A stretch of 64,000 nucleotides of DNA, from positions 310,001-374,000 of the forward strand of contig CAWIRE010000006.1 in assembly GCA_963838385.1 (NCBI GenBank), written 5' to 3'. The notes below the pieces were generated by a model. The model made no database searches. It worked only from the letters and a program-made list of their open reading frames with translations, and was not told where the DNA came from. This stretch comes from DAHUYF01 sp963838385. Lineage in GTDB: Bacteria; Pseudomonadota; Alphaproteobacteria; ATCC43930; CGMCC-115725. Positions 9,207 to 18,258 of the stretch are shown here, piece after piece. Position numbers and translations under genes: made by a program. How positions within the stretch are numbered: the first letter of the stretch is position 1; every line of letters starts with the position of its first letter.

Positions 9207-9443
9207 ATGTCCTGGTTCCAGGGCATCGTCGCCTACATCATCATCTGGTGGGTGGTGCTGTTCGCCGTACTGCCCTTTGGCGTGCGTCCGGTGGAAAAGG
9301 GCGATATCGGCCATGCCGCCGGCGCTCCGGCCAATCCCCGGTTATGGCTCAAGGCGGGGATCACCACGCTGGTTGCAGGCGTGCTCTGGCTGGGCTGTTA
9401 TGCCATCGCCATTTCCGGCCTGATCGATTTCCGCCAGCCATGA
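9207..9443 (+). CDS. DUF1467 family membrane protein
   Basis: A 78-residue protein with two predicted transmembrane helices (about residues 7-26 and 51-72) joined by a short polar loop containing GVRPVEKGDIGHAAGAP. This matches the DUF1467 family, whose function is unknown. In alphaproteobacteria such a gene is regularly found between mce and proS, which is also the setting here apart from the inserted glycosylase gene. It starts six bases after mce and overlaps the next gene by four bases. No function can be given. Confidence 0.85.
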   Translation: MSWFQGIVAYIIIWWVVLFAVLPFGVRPVEKGDIGHAAGAPANPRLWLKAGITTLVAGVLWLGCYAIAISGLIDFRQP

Positions 9444-10030
9444 CCGCCGCCTATTGCCGACACGCTCCGGGCCACCCCATCCACGGGCCCTATCACGACC
9501 GCGAATACGGCTTTCCCGTGCGCGAGGATGCCGTGCTGTTCGAGCGCCTCGTCCTGGAGATCAACCAGGCGGGCCTTTCCTGGCTCACCATCCTGAACAA
9601 GCGCGACGCCTTCGCCGAAGCGTTTGCCGGCTTCGACATCGATCGCGTTGCCGGTTTCGGCGCCGAGGACCAGCGGCGGCTGATGGCCGATGCGGGCATC
9701 ATCCGCAACCGGCTGAAGATCGAGGCGGCGATCGAGAACGCCAAGCGCCTGCAGCAGATCCGTGCCAGCCACGGCTCGTTTGCCGCTTGGCTCGACGCCC
9801 ATCACCCATTGCCGAAAGCGGCCTGGGTGGCTCTCTTCAAGAAGACATTCCGCTTCACCGGCGGCGAGATCGTCGGCGAGTTCCTGATGAGCCTCGGCTA
9901 TCTCAAGGGGGCGCATCAAAGCTGGTGTCCGATATACCAGCAGATTCTCTCGCTGGGCCCGCCATGGCACGGCGCCAAGCCTGCATCTTCGCTTAAAAGG
10001 CGAGTGACCAAAGCCCGACTTCGATCATAA
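9440..10030 (+). CDS. tag: DNA-3-methyladenine glycosylase I
   Basis: A 196-residue base-excision repair glycosylase of the Tag type, removing 3-methyladenine from alkylated DNA. The zinc-binding residues Cys6 and His19 and the C-terminal HQSWC pair are present, as are the catalytic-site stretch LEINQAGLSW (Glu40, Trp48) and the helix-hairpin region ADAGIIRNRLKI. The ATG overlaps the DUF1467 stop by four bases, which fixes the start and implies coupled translation. The last dozen residues are basic and not conserved. Confidence 0.93.
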   Translation: MTAAYCRHAPGHPIHGPYHDREYGFPVREDAVLFERLVLEINQAGLSWLTILNKRDAFAEAFAGFDIDRVAGFGAEDQRRLMADAGIIRNRLKIEAAIENAKRLQQIRASHGSFAAWLDAHHPLPKAAWVALFKKTFRFTGGEIVGEFLMSLGYLKGAHQSWCPIYQQILSLGPPWHGAKPASSLKRRVTKARLRS

Positions 10031-10043
10031 AGCGACGGCGCGC

Positions 10044-10078
10044 AAAAAAATAAGGCAAGATCAGTATGTGATCTTGCC
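10044..10078 (-). terminator. intrinsic terminator, leftward
   Basis: GGCAAGATCA (10054-10063) and TGATCTTGCC (10069-10078) form a perfect 10-bp stem with a five-base loop. On the minus strand the stem is followed directly by TTATTTTTTT, the classic Rho-independent layout; on the plus strand no T-run follows. It therefore ends leftward transcription, although no protein gene on that strand precedes it. Confidence 0.75.
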
Positions 10079-10240
10079 GAAGCTTGCTGCGGTTAAGGGT
10101 CGATGTCGCGACTCTTTTAGGTCAACTCCCCGACCTTCGCTTAACGGCAGTTCCTCCCTAAACCTGGGCCCCTTGTCGCAGTCTTGCGCGCGACCAATTC
10201 AGGCAGACGCAAGTGTACGAAACTCTCCTGGTTTCGTCAT
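10044..10240 (-). ncRNA. candidate leftward structured small RNA
   Basis: The 280-base gap between tag and the next gene lacks a credible protein but is rich in symmetrical structure. Read on the minus strand it holds a hairpin with a 7-bp stem (10217-10237), a longer stem pairing 10093-10102 with 10131-10145 (ggtcg/cgacc and gttaag/cttaac with a four-base bulge), and a perfect 10-bp stem followed by a run of T (see terminator at 10044). A transcript of about 190-200 nt ending at that terminator is inferred. I could not match it to 6S, SRP, RNase P or tmRNA. No convincing promoter was found. Confidence 0.35.
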
Positions 10241-10310
10241 CTAAATTCTGCGTAACGGCTGCTATCGAGCGACGATGGCTCGTCTTGTCGTGCTGCGCTA
10301 GTATTGTTTT

Positions 10311-10793
10311 ATGAGATGCACCTATTTGGTCGCGCTGGTGCTGGCGGTTGCCGTGCCGGCCTTTGCCCAGCGGCAAGTAACGCCGCCGCCGGGCATCGAC
10401 GCGCCGCCACCACCACCCCCGCCGGGCGGCATCTCGGTGTCGAACACGGGCGGCATCGCCATCTCGGCGGATGTCTGCGACAAGCTGCGGCGCGCCGCGG
10501 CGGCGGAGCCCGGTGCGGATTATCGGCCGGGGGTCGACGTCAACGGCGATGCCGTGGCGCCCGCCGATCTTCCCTCCAACGCACCGCCGATGCCGCTCGA
10601 CAATCTTCCGATCGTGATCGGCGCCAGGCTGCAGCAGCGCTATGGGCTTGCTGGCAACGCGGCGCTGCTTCATCGCGGGGCGATGATCGGTCTGCTGACG
10701 CTGCGCGACGGCCGCGCCTATTTCAACGGCGAGCCGATCAGCGGCGGCGAGCGCGACATGATGCTGGCCGCCTGCGCCGAGGCGAAACGCTAA
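10311..10793 (+). CDS. secreted proline-rich hypothetical protein
   Basis: A 160-residue protein with a clear signal peptide (MRCTYLVALVLAVAVPAFA, probable cleavage after AFA), then a proline-rich spacer with a run of eight prolines at about residues 32-39 and a mixed globular part. The mature protein has two cysteines, in ADVCDKLRR and MLAACAEAKR, which could form a disulfide. I do not recognise a family. It stands alone between the structured gap and a palindromic repeat block, with no overlap to either neighbour, so no pathway can be inferred. Confidence 0.7.
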   Translation: MRCTYLVALVLAVAVPAFAQRQVTPPPGIDAPPPPPPPGGISVSNTGGIAISADVCDKLRRAAAAEPGADYRPGVDVNGDAVAPADLPSNAPPMPLDNLPIVIGARLQQRYGLAGNAALLHRGAMIGLLTLRDGRAYFNGEPISGGERDMMLAACAEAKR

Positions 10794-10955
10794 GGCGACG
10801 CGAAGCGTCGTCCTTGGCGGGCGACAGCGGTTGCTCTTGCAACCGCGAAAGCCCGCACGGCGCCGGCTAGCCCGCACGGTGCGGCTGCTCGCGCTTGCTA
10901 TGCAAGCGCTGACGCCGCCAGCGACGACGCGCTACGCGCGTCGCGCTGGCATAGA
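10794..10955 (+). repeat. cluster of palindromic repeats (GC-rich family A)
   Basis: Directly after the stop codon comes a chain of hairpins: GACGCGAAGCGTC, GCGGTTGC-tctt-GCAACCGC, CGCTTGC-tat-GCAAGCG and a long palindrome containing GCCAGCGACGACGCG and CGCGTCGCGCTGG. The last part is shared with the palindromes at 51691-51747 and 52742-52806, so this is a dispersed repeat family. It could also act as a transcript 3' end structure between the secreted protein gene and proS. Confidence 0.7.
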
Positions 10956-11011
10956 CATCCTCTGCCGCCTTGCCTAGAGTTGCGCCGCCTTTGCCAGCGT
11001 CCCGAGGTCCG

Positions 11012-12328
11012 ATGCGTCTTTCCGACTATTTCCTGCCGCTGCTGCGCGAGAATCCCAGCGAAGCGCAGATCGTCTCGCACCGGCTGATGCTGCGCGCCGG
11101 CATGATCCGCCAGTCGAGCGCCGGGATCTATTCCTGGCTGCCGCTCGGCCTGCGCGTGCTCAAGAAGGTCGAGCGGATCGTGCGCGAGGAGCAGGATGCG
11201 GCGGGCGCGCTCGAGGTCTTGATGCCGACGATCCAGCCGGCCGAGCTGTGGCAGGAGAGCGGCCGCTACGAGGATTACGGCAAGGAGATGCTGCGCATCA
11301 TCGACCGCCACGAGCGCGCGATGCTCTACGGCCCGACCAATGAGGAGCAGATCACCGACATCTTCCGCCAGAGCATCAAGAGCTATCGCGACCTGCCGAA
11401 GAACCTCTATCACATCCAGTGGAAGTTCCGCGACGAGGTCCGGCCGCGCTTCGGGGTGATGCGCGGGCGCGAGTTCCTGATGAAGGACGCCTATTCCTTC
11501 GACCTCGACATGGCCGGCGCGCGGCGCGCCTACAACCGCATGTTCGTGGCCTATCTGCGCACCTTCGCGCGCATGGGGCTGAAGGCGATCCCGATGCGCG
11601 CCGATACCGGGCCGATCGGCGGCGATCTCAGCCACGAATTCATCGTCCTCGCCGAGACCGGCGAGTCCCAGGTGTACTGCGACAAGGCCTGGCTCGACGC
11701 CGACATCCTCGCCAGCGACGTCGATTACGCCGGCGATCTCGAACCCCTGGTCGAGCGCTGGACGCGGCTTTACGCCGCCACGGACGAGAAGCACGACGCC
11801 CAATCCTGTCCCATCGGCGAGGACCGCCTGCTGAGCGCGCGCGGCATCGAGGTCGGGCAGATCTTCTATTTCGGCACCAAATATTCGAAGCCCATGGGCG
11901 CGGTCGTCACCGGCCCCAAGGGCGAGACGATCGCGGTGGAGATGGGCTCCTACGGCATCGGGGTCTCGCGCCTCGTCGGCGCCATCATCGAGGCCAGCCA
12001 CGACGCTGCCGGCATCATCTGGCCGGAGAGCGTCGCCCCGTTCAAGCTCGGGCTGGTCAATCTGCGCGCCGCCGATCCCCGCTGCGTAACCGCCGCCGAC
12101 GAGCTCTATGCGCGGCTCGGCGCCGCCGGTATCGAGACGCTCTACGACGACCGCGACGAATCTCCCGGCGCCAAATTCGCCGCGATGGACCTGATCGGCC
12201 TGCCCCATCAGCTCGTGATCGGCCCGCGCGGCCTCGACAAGGGCGTCGTCGAGCTCAAGGACCGCAAGACCGGCAGCAGAGAGGAGCTTTCCCCCGAGGC
12301 GGCGCTCAACCGGCTCGGAGGAATGTGA
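11012..12328 (+). CDS. proS: prolyl-tRNA synthetase, short alphaproteobacterial form
   Basis: A 438-residue class II aminoacyl-tRNA synthetase charging tRNA-Pro. Class II motif 2 (WKFRDEVRPRFGVMRGREF) and motif 3 (GSYGIGVSRLVGAII) and the C-terminal anticodon-binding domain are present. The roughly 180-residue editing insertion found in the E. coli type between motifs 2 and 3 is absent, as is normal for alphaproteobacteria, so mischarged alanine must be cleared by a separate deacylase. The ATG at 11012 precedes RLSDYFLPLL, the family N-terminus. The stop overlaps the next start (TGATG). Confidence 0.95.
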   Translation: MRLSDYFLPLLRENPSEAQIVSHRLMLRAGMIRQSSAGIYSWLPLGLRVLKKVERIVREEQDAAGALEVLMPTIQPAELWQESGRYEDYGKEMLRIIDRHERAMLYGPTNEEQITDIFRQSIKSYRDLPKNLYHIQWKFRDEVRPRFGVMRGREFLMKDAYSFDLDMAGARRAYNRMFVAYLRTFARMGLKAIPMRADTGPIGGDLSHEFIVLAETGESQVYCDKAWLDADILASDVDYAGDLEPLVERWTRLYAATDEKHDAQSCPIGEDRLLSARGIEVGQIFYFGTKYSKPMGAVVTGPKGETIAVEMGSYGIGVSRLVGAIIEASHDAAGIIWPESVAPFKLGLVNLRAADPRCVTAADELYARLGAAGIETLYDDRDESPGAKFAAMDLIGLPHQLVIGPRGLDKGVVELKDRKTGSREELSPEAALNRLGGM

Positions 12329-13572
12329 TGGTGTTCGACGCGTTCGAGCGCATGGTGGCGTTCCGCTATCTCCGCGCCCGTCGGCAGGAAGGCTTCATCT
12401 CGGTCATCGCCATCTTCTCGCTGCTCGGCATCATGCTGGGCGTGGCGACGCTCATCATCGTCATGTCGGTGATGAACGGCTTTCGCGTCGAGCTTCTCGG
12501 GCGCATCATCGGCCTCAACGGCCATCTCGGCATCTACTCGCCGCAGGGCAGCATCTCCGGTTACGACGCGCTCGCGCGACGGGTGAGGCAGGTGCCGGGC
12601 GTCGTCGCCGTCCATCCGCTGATCGAGGGGCAGGTGCTGGCCTCGGCCAAGGGCCGCTCGGCCGGGGTGGCCGTGCGCGGCATGGGCGAGCGCGACGTTG
12701 CCGGCGAGGCTCTGCTGTCGAGCCACATCGTCGCCGGCTCGCTCGACCAGTTCACCGACAACACGGTGATGATCGGCGACAAGCTCGCCTTCAAGCTCGG
12801 CCTCAAGATCGGCGATGCCATCACGCTGCTGTCGCCCAACGGCGCCGCGACCGCCTTCGGCACCGTGCCGCGTGTCAAGGCCTATCGCGTCGGCGCCTTC
12901 TTCGATGTCGGCATGTACGAGTACGACAGCAATTTCGTGTTCATGCCGCTGGCCGCCGCGCAGCTCTATTTCCAGCTGCCCGACGCCGTGAACACGCTGC
13001 AGGTCTTCGTCAGCGATCCCGACCAGGCGAGCGCCGTCGCCGCCGCCGTCCAGCAGCAGCTCGGCGGCCAGTACCGCGTCTATGACTGGCAGCAGAGCAA
13101 CTCCGCCTATTTCGGCGCGGTGCAGGTCGAGCGCAACGTGATGTTCATAATTTTGTCGCTCATCATCCTGGTGGCGGCCTTCAACATCATCTCCAGCATG
13201 ATCATGCTGGTGAAGGACAAGACGCGCGACATCGCCATCCTGCGCACCATGGGCGCCACGCGCGGCATGGTGCTGCGCATCTTCATGCTGAGCGGTGCCA
13301 GCATCGGCGTGGTCGGCACGCTGCTGGGCTTCGCCCTCGGCGTCGCCTTCACCACCCATATCGAGCAGATCCGCGAGCTCGTGCAGGACGTGCTGCACGT
13401 CAACGTGTTCAACGCCGAGATTTACTTCCTGACGCAGATCCCGGCGCGCATCGACCCGCACGAGGTGGTGACGGTGCTGGCCATGGCCTTCGGGCTCTCC
13501 TTCCTGGCGACGCTTTATCCCTCCTGGCGCGCCGCGCGTCTCGATCCGGTCGAGGCGCTGCGTTATGAGTGA
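12328..13572 (+). CDS. lolC: lipoprotein-releasing ABC transporter, permease (LolC/LolE)
   Basis: A 414-residue inner-membrane protein of the LolC/LolE family that, with LolD, releases outer-membrane lipoproteins to LolA. It has one N-terminal transmembrane helix after the FRYLRARRQEGFISVIA signature, a large periplasmic domain (about residues 50-265), and three C-terminal helices with the FtsX-like stretch DIAILRTMGATRGMVLRIF. The gene overlaps both proS (one base, TGATG) and lolD (8 bases). Only one permease gene is present, so a homodimeric LolF-type complex is likely, as in many alphaproteobacteria. Confidence 0.93.
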   Translation: MVFDAFERMVAFRYLRARRQEGFISVIAIFSLLGIMLGVATLIIVMSVMNGFRVELLGRIIGLNGHLGIYSPQGSISGYDALARRVRQVPGVVAVHPLIEGQVLASAKGRSAGVAVRGMGERDVAGEALLSSHIVAGSLDQFTDNTVMIGDKLAFKLGLKIGDAITLLSPNGAATAFGTVPRVKAYRVGAFFDVGMYEYDSNFVFMPLAAAQLYFQLPDAVNTLQVFVSDPDQASAVAAAVQQQLGGQYRVYDWQQSNSAYFGAVQVERNVMFIILSLIILVAAFNIISSMIMLVKDKTRDIAILRTMGATRGMVLRIFMLSGASIGVVGTLLGFALGVAFTTHIEQIRELVQDVLHVNVFNAEIYFLTQIPARIDPHEVVTVLAMAFGLSFLATLYPSWRAARLDPVEALRYE

Positions 13573-14281
13573 GCGCGAGCGGCTGCCGGCGCTCGAGCTG
13601 CGCGGCGTCGTGCGCACCTACAAGCAGGCGGGCGAGCTCCTGCCCGTGCTGCGCGGCGCGTCGCTGGCGCTCTTTCCCGGCGAGATCGCGGCGCTGGTGG
13701 CGCCGTCCGGCGCCGGCAAGTCGACGCTGCTGCACACCGCCGGGCTGCTGGAGCGGCCGGATGGGGGCGAGGTGCTGCTGGGCGGGCGCAGCTGCGGCGG
13801 CATGTCCGACAGCCAGCGCACCGAGATCCGGCGCGCCGGCCTCGGCTTCGTCTACCAGTTCCACCACCTGCTGCCGGAATTCTCGGCGCTCGAGAACGTG
13901 ATGCTGCCCCAGATGATCGCCGGCGTCTCGAAAGCCAAGGCGCGGGCGCGGGGGCAGGAGCTGCTCGCCATGGTGGGGCTCGCCGCGCGCGCCGACCACC
14001 GCCCGGCCCGGCTCTCCGGCGGCGAGCAGCAGCGCGTCGCCGTCGTCCGCGCGCTCGCCAACGCGCCGCGCGTGCTGCTGGGCGACGAGCCCACCGGCAA
14101 CCTCGATGTCCACACCGCAGAGGAGGTGATGGCGGTGATCATCGACATCGTCCGCCGCACCGGGCTCGCGGCGCTGGTCGCGACGCACAATCTCGATCTG
14201 GCGCGGCGGATGGATCGCATCCTGTCGCTCGAGGAGGGCGTCGTGGTCGAGCGGACGGGCGAGGTGCGGGCGCGGGCCTGA
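13565..14281 (+). CDS. lolD: lipoprotein-releasing ABC transporter, ATPase (LolD)
   Basis: A 238-residue ABC ATPase that powers lipoprotein extraction from the inner membrane. Walker A (APSGAGKST, about residues 47-55), Q-loop region, signature LSGGEQQRVA, Walker B LLGDEPTGNLD and the switch histidine in VATHNLDLA are complete. Start overlaps the permease gene by eight bases, which supports stoichiometric coupled translation. The family assignment to LolD, and not to other MacB-like ATPases, rests on the operon with the LolC/E permease. Confidence 0.94.
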   Translation: MSERERLPALELRGVVRTYKQAGELLPVLRGASLALFPGEIAALVAPSGAGKSTLLHTAGLLERPDGGEVLLGGRSCGGMSDSQRTEIRRAGLGFVYQFHHLLPEFSALENVMLPQMIAGVSKAKARARGQELLAMVGLAARADHRPARLSGGEQQRVAVVRALANAPRVLLGDEPTGNLDVHTAEEVMAVIIDIVRRTGLAALVATHNLDLARRMDRILSLEEGVVVERTGEVRARA

Positions 14282-14300
14282 TGCGCGCGAGAAACAGGGG

Positions 14301-14615
14301 CTAATTACCCTCAGCGGTTGCCGGCGCGGCCGCGGGATTCCACTGGCCGCGGCGCATGCGGCGGATGCGGACCTCCTGGAAGAGGCCGGCGCTGGTGAAG
14401 GGCTCGTTGCGCGAGAACTCCTCCGCCGCGGCGCGGGTCGGCACATTGATGACGAAGCTGCTGCCGATGCGGGTGGTTCCGTCTTCGGCGAGGAGCGCGC
14501 CGCCCAGCACCAGGATATCCTTGTGCCGCTCGAGATAAGCGAAATGCGCCTCGCGCGCCGCGGCGCGGATGGCGGCGCCGTCGGGCCGATCCTCGCAATA
14601 GATGAGATAGAGCAT
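14301..14615 (-). CDS. YciI family protein
   Basis: A 104-residue reverse-strand protein beginning MLYLIYCEDRPDGAAIRAA, with the YciI/YCII fold (ferredoxin-like alpha+beta barrel). The conserved His of the family lies in AHFAYLERHKD and the conserved LLAEDG-type strand is present; the biochemical role of the family is not firmly known. It lies convergent to lolD (20 bases between stop codons) and divergent from dnaE with about 150 bases between. The much longer open frame on this strand through dnaE is not coding. Confidence 0.85.
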   Translation of the reverse strand: MLYLIYCEDRPDGAAIRAAAREAHFAYLERHKDILVLGGALLAEDGTTRIGSSFVINVPTRAAAEEFSRNEPFTSAGLFQEVRIRRMRRGQWNPAAAPATAEGN

Positions 14616-14765
14616 CAGGCGATCCTCCCGGCTGGCGGGGTTTATTCCCGTCGCGCGCGCTCTGCGCAAGGGCCGCAGCCGAGCCTGTCGCGAGTCGTCT
14701 GCGCGAAGCGACAAAAGCGCGTAAAATCCGCTTGCGCCGCCGTCGCCTTGTGCGATTGTGACGCC

Positions 14766-17700
14766 ATGCCCTATGCCGATTTCGTACATTTGCGAGCGCA
14801 TTCGGCGTATTCGCTGTCCGCTGGCGCGATCAAGGTGAAGGAGCTGGTCGGTCTCGCCAAGCGCCACGCCATGCCGGCGCTGGCGCTGACCGACAGCGGC
14901 AATTTGTTCGGCGCGCTGGAGTTTGCGGGTGCTGCGAGCGAAGCCGGCGTTCAGCCGATCATCGGCTGCGAGTTCGGTCTGCGCCGCGGCGCCGGCGAGA
15001 ACGGCAGCCGCATCGGCCGCAACGGCCCGGCGCCGCCGCCCGACTCTGTGCTGCTGCTGGCGCAGAGCGAGCAGGGCTATCGCAACCTTCTGACCCTGGT
15101 GAGTCGATCCTATCTCGAGACCGCGCCGGGCGAGCCGCCGCAGCTGCCGCTCGAAGCGCTGGACGGGCTGACCGAGGGGCTGCTGCTGCTCACCGGCGGG
15201 CCGGCGGGGCCGGTCGGACGACGCCTGCTCGAAGGCCAGGGCGAGGAGGCGGAGGCGGTGCTGCTGCGACTCGCCGCGCTCTTCCCCGGGCGGCTCTACG
15301 TCGAGCTGATGCGCCACGGGCTCGCCGACGAGGACCGTTCGGAGGGCCCGCTCATCGATCTCGCCTATCGCCACGGCCTGCCGCTCGTCGCCACCAACGG
15401 CGTGTTCTTCGCCGATGCCGGGCTCTACGAGGCGCATGACGTGCTGCTCTGCATCGCCCAGGGCACGGTGGTGGGCGAGCCCAATCGCCGCCGCCTCACG
15501 CCGCACCACCATTTCAAGGCGCCGGCCGAGATGCGGCTGCTCTTCGCCGACGTACCCGAGGCCATCGACAATACCTTGGTGGTCGCCCGGCGCTGCGCCT
15601 ACATGCCGCTGCCGCGAAAGCCGATCCTGCCGCCCTTCAGGACCGAGAGCGGCCGCGCCGAGGCGGAGGAGCTGCGCGCCATCGCGGCCGAAGGATTGGA
15701 GCTGCGACTTGCGGCCCAGCAGGGGGCGGCGAGCGCGCAGGAGCACGAGGCCGCGGCGCGGCCCTATCGCGAGCGGCTGGCCTTCGAGCTCGAAACCATC
15801 ATCGCCATGGGTTTTGCGGGCTATTTCCTCATCGTCGCCGAGTTCATCCAATGGGCGAAGGCGCAAGGCATCCCGGTGGGTCCCGGGCGCGGCTCGGGCG
15901 CCGGCTCGGTGGTCGCCTGGGCGCTCACCATCACCGATCTCGATCCGCTGCGCTTCGGCCTGCTCTTCGAGCGCTTCCTCAATCCCGAGCGCGTGTCGAT
16001 GCCGGATTTCGACATCGATTTCTGCCAGGACCGGCGCGACGAGGTGATCCGCCACGTCCAGGAGAAATACGGCCACGACCGGGTGGCACAGATCATCACC
16101 TTCGGCACGCTCCAGGCCCGCGCGGTGCTGCGCGATGTCGGCCGCGTGCTCGAGATGCCCTACGGCCAGGTCGACCGGCTGTGCAAGCTGGTGCCCAACA
16201 ACCCCGCCAACCCGGTGAAGCTGCAGCAGGCGATCGACGGCGAGCCGCAGCTCCAGCAGCTGCGCGACGGCGACGAGAGCGTGGCGCGGCTCATCGCCAT
16301 CGCCTTGAAGCTCGAAGGCCTCTATCGCCACGCCTCGACGCATGCGGCGGGCGTGGTCATCGGCGACCGGCCGCTGCACGAGCTGGTGCCGCTCTATCGC
16401 GACCCGCGCTCCGACATGCCGGTGACGCAGTTCAACCTCAAATACGTCGAGGTCGCGGGGCTGGTGAAGTTCGACTTCCTCGGCCTCAAGACCTTGACCG
16501 TGCTGGCGCGCGCGCTGGCGCTGCTGCAGGCGCGCGGCGTGACGCTCGACCTTGCCCGGCTCCCCATCGATGACCGGCCGAGCTTCGAGCTGCTGGGGCG
16601 CGGCGACACGGTCGGCGTGTTCCAGCTCGAAGGTGCGGGGATGCGCGACGTGCTGCGCAAGCTGCGTCCCGACCGCTTCGAGGACATCATCGCCGTGAAC
16701 GCGCTCTATCGCCCGGGGCCGATGGAGAACATCCCGCGCTACATCGCGGTGAAGCACGGCCAGGAGCGGCCGGACTATCTCCACCCCTCGCTCGAGTCGA
16801 TCCTGACGGAAACGCATGGGATCATGATCTACCAGGAGCAGGTGATGCAGATCGCGCAGGTGCTCAGCGGCTACTCGCTGGGCGGTGCCGATCTGCTGCG
16901 CCGTGCCATGGGCAAGAAGATCAAGGCCGAGATGGAGGCGCAGCGCAAGGCCTTCATCGACGGCGCTACCGCCCGTGGCGTCGCCGAGCGCGTCGCCGAG
17001 CATGTCTTCGAGCAGGTGGCGAAGTTCGCCGGCTACGGCTTCAACAAATCGCACGCCGCGGCCTACGCCCTCGTCGCCTACCAGACCGCCTATCTCAAGG
17101 CCAATTATCCGGTCGAGTTCCTCGCCGCGCTGATGACGCTCGATCTCGGCAATACCGACAAGCTCAACGTCTTCCGCGGCGAATGCGACCGGCTCGGCAT
17201 CAAGCTGCTGCCGCCCGACATCAACCGCTCGGAGGTGACGTTTGCCGTCGAAGCGACGCCGCAAGGCATGGCGATCCGCTACGCGCTCGCCGCGGTCAAG
17301 GGCGTCGGAGCCCAGGCGATGCGCCAGCTCGTCGAGGAGCGCGAGGCGCGTGGACCGTTCCGCGATCTCTTCGATCTCGCCCGGCGCCTCGACGTCAAGA
17401 GCTTCAACCGGCGCCAGTTCGAATGCCTGGCCAAGGCCGGCGCCTTCGATGCCCTCAACCGCAACCGGGCGCAGACCTTCGCCGCCAGCGAGATGCTGCT
17501 GCGCTATGCGGCGGCGGCGGCCGACGAACGCACCAGCCAGCAGGTCAGCCTGTTCGGCGACGGGGACGGCCCGGCGGTGCGCGGCCCGGCCTTGCCGACG
17601 GTAGCGGATTGGCCGCCGATCGAGCGGCTGCAGCAGGAATTCGACGCCATCGGCTTCTACCTCTCGAGCCATCCGCTCGACGCCTATGGCAAGAGCCTGG

Positions 17701-18242
17701 AGCGGCTGGGCGTGGTGCGTTTTGCCGATCTGCCGGCGCGGCTCACCGTCGGCGGCGCCACCCGCTTCAAGCTCGGCGGCGTGGTCATCGGCCGCAAGGA
17801 GCGGACCTCGGCGCGCGGCAACCGCTTCGCTTTCGTGCAGATGTCTGATGCGAGCGGCGTCTTCGAGGTGATGATGTTCTCCGAGGTGCTGGGCCAGGCG
17901 CGCCAGCTCCTCGACAGCGGCCAGCCGCTGCTCGTCACCGTCGATGTCCGCGCCGAGGAGGAGAGCCTGCGGCTCACCGCGCAGCGCGCCGAGCCGCTCG
18001 ACAGCGTCGCGGCCCATGCCGCGGCCGGCCTCAAGGTGTTCCTCGGCGAGCCCGATGCGCTGCCGCCCTTGCGTGGCTTGATGCAACGCGAGAGCGGCGG
18101 GCGCGGACGGGTCTCCGTGGTGGTGCCGGTGCCGCCGGCGCGGGAGGTCGAGATCCTCCTGCCGGGCGGCTTCAAGATCAGTCCCAAGGTGCGCGCGGCG
18201 GTGAAATCGCTGCCCGGCATTCTCGACGTCCACGACCTCTGA
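14766..18242 (+). CDS. dnaE: DNA polymerase III subunit alpha
   Basis: A 1158-residue replicative polymerase (DnaE1 type). It opens with the PHP domain (FVHLRAHSAYSLSAGAI), followed by the C-family polymerase core with catalytic aspartates in MPDFDIDFCQDRRDEVI (413-418), the motif FAGYGFNKSHAAAYALVAYQTAYLK, a helix-hairpin-helix region, and a C-terminal OB fold (RLTVGGATRFKLGGVVIG) ending in the tau-binding tail. In the PHP domain ALTDSGNLFG carries serine where many homologues have histidine (TDHGN). The gene is divergent from the YciI gene and followed by a cupin gene after 16 bases. Confidence 0.96.
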   Translation: MPYADFVHLRAHSAYSLSAGAIKVKELVGLAKRHAMPALALTDSGNLFGALEFAGAASEAGVQPIIGCEFGLRRGAGENGSRIGRNGPAPPPDSVLLLAQSEQGYRNLLTLVSRSYLETAPGEPPQLPLEALDGLTEGLLLLTGGPAGPVGRRLLEGQGEEAEAVLLRLAALFPGRLYVELMRHGLADEDRSEGPLIDLAYRHGLPLVATNGVFFADAGLYEAHDVLLCIAQGTVVGEPNRRRLTPHHHFKAPAEMRLLFADVPEAIDNTLVVARRCAYMPLPRKPILPPFRTESGRAEAEELRAIAAEGLELRLAAQQGAASAQEHEAAARPYRERLAFELETIIAMGFAGYFLIVAEFIQWAKAQGIPVGPGRGSGAGSVVAWALTITDLDPLRFGLLFERFLNPERVSMPDFDIDFCQDRRDEVIRHVQEKYGHDRVAQIITFGTLQARAVLRDVGRVLEMPYGQVDRLCKLVPNNPANPVKLQQAIDGEPQLQQLRDGDESVARLIAIALKLEGLYRHASTHAAGVVIGDRPLHELVPLYRDPRSDMPVTQFNLKYVEVAGLVKFDFLGLKTLTVLARALALLQARGVTLDLARLPIDDRPSFELLGRGDTVGVFQLEGAGMRDVLRKLRPDRFEDIIAVNALYRPGPMENIPRYIAVKHGQERPDYLHPSLESILTETHGIMIYQEQVMQIAQVLSGYSLGGADLLRRAMGKKIKAEMEAQRKAFIDGATARGVAERVAEHVFEQVAKFAGYGFNKSHAAAYALVAYQTAYLKANYPVEFLAALMTLDLGNTDKLNVFRGECDRLGIKLLPPDINRSEVTFAVEATPQGMAIRYALAAVKGVGAQAMRQLVEEREARGPFRDLFDLARRLDVKSFNRRQFECLAKAGAFDALNRNRAQTFAASEMLLRYAAAAADERTSQQVSLFGDGDGPAVRGPALPTVADWPPIERLQQEFDAIGFYLSSHPLDAYGKSLERLGVVRFADLPARLTVGGATRFKLGGVVIGRKERTSARGNRFAFVQMSDASGVFEVMMFSEVLGQARQLLDSGQPLLVTVDVRAEEESLRLTAQRAEPLDSVAAHAAAGLKVFLGEPDALPPLRGLMQRESGGRGRVSVVVPVPPAREVEILLPGGFKISPKVRAAVKSLPGILDVHDL

Positions 18243-18258
18243 AGCGGAGGAAGGGTCC

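Noticed and set aside
10044..10240. 6S, SRP, RNase P or tmRNA gene in the tag gap
   Set aside because: None of the conserved sequence signatures I know for these RNAs could be found, so only a generic candidate RNA is reported.
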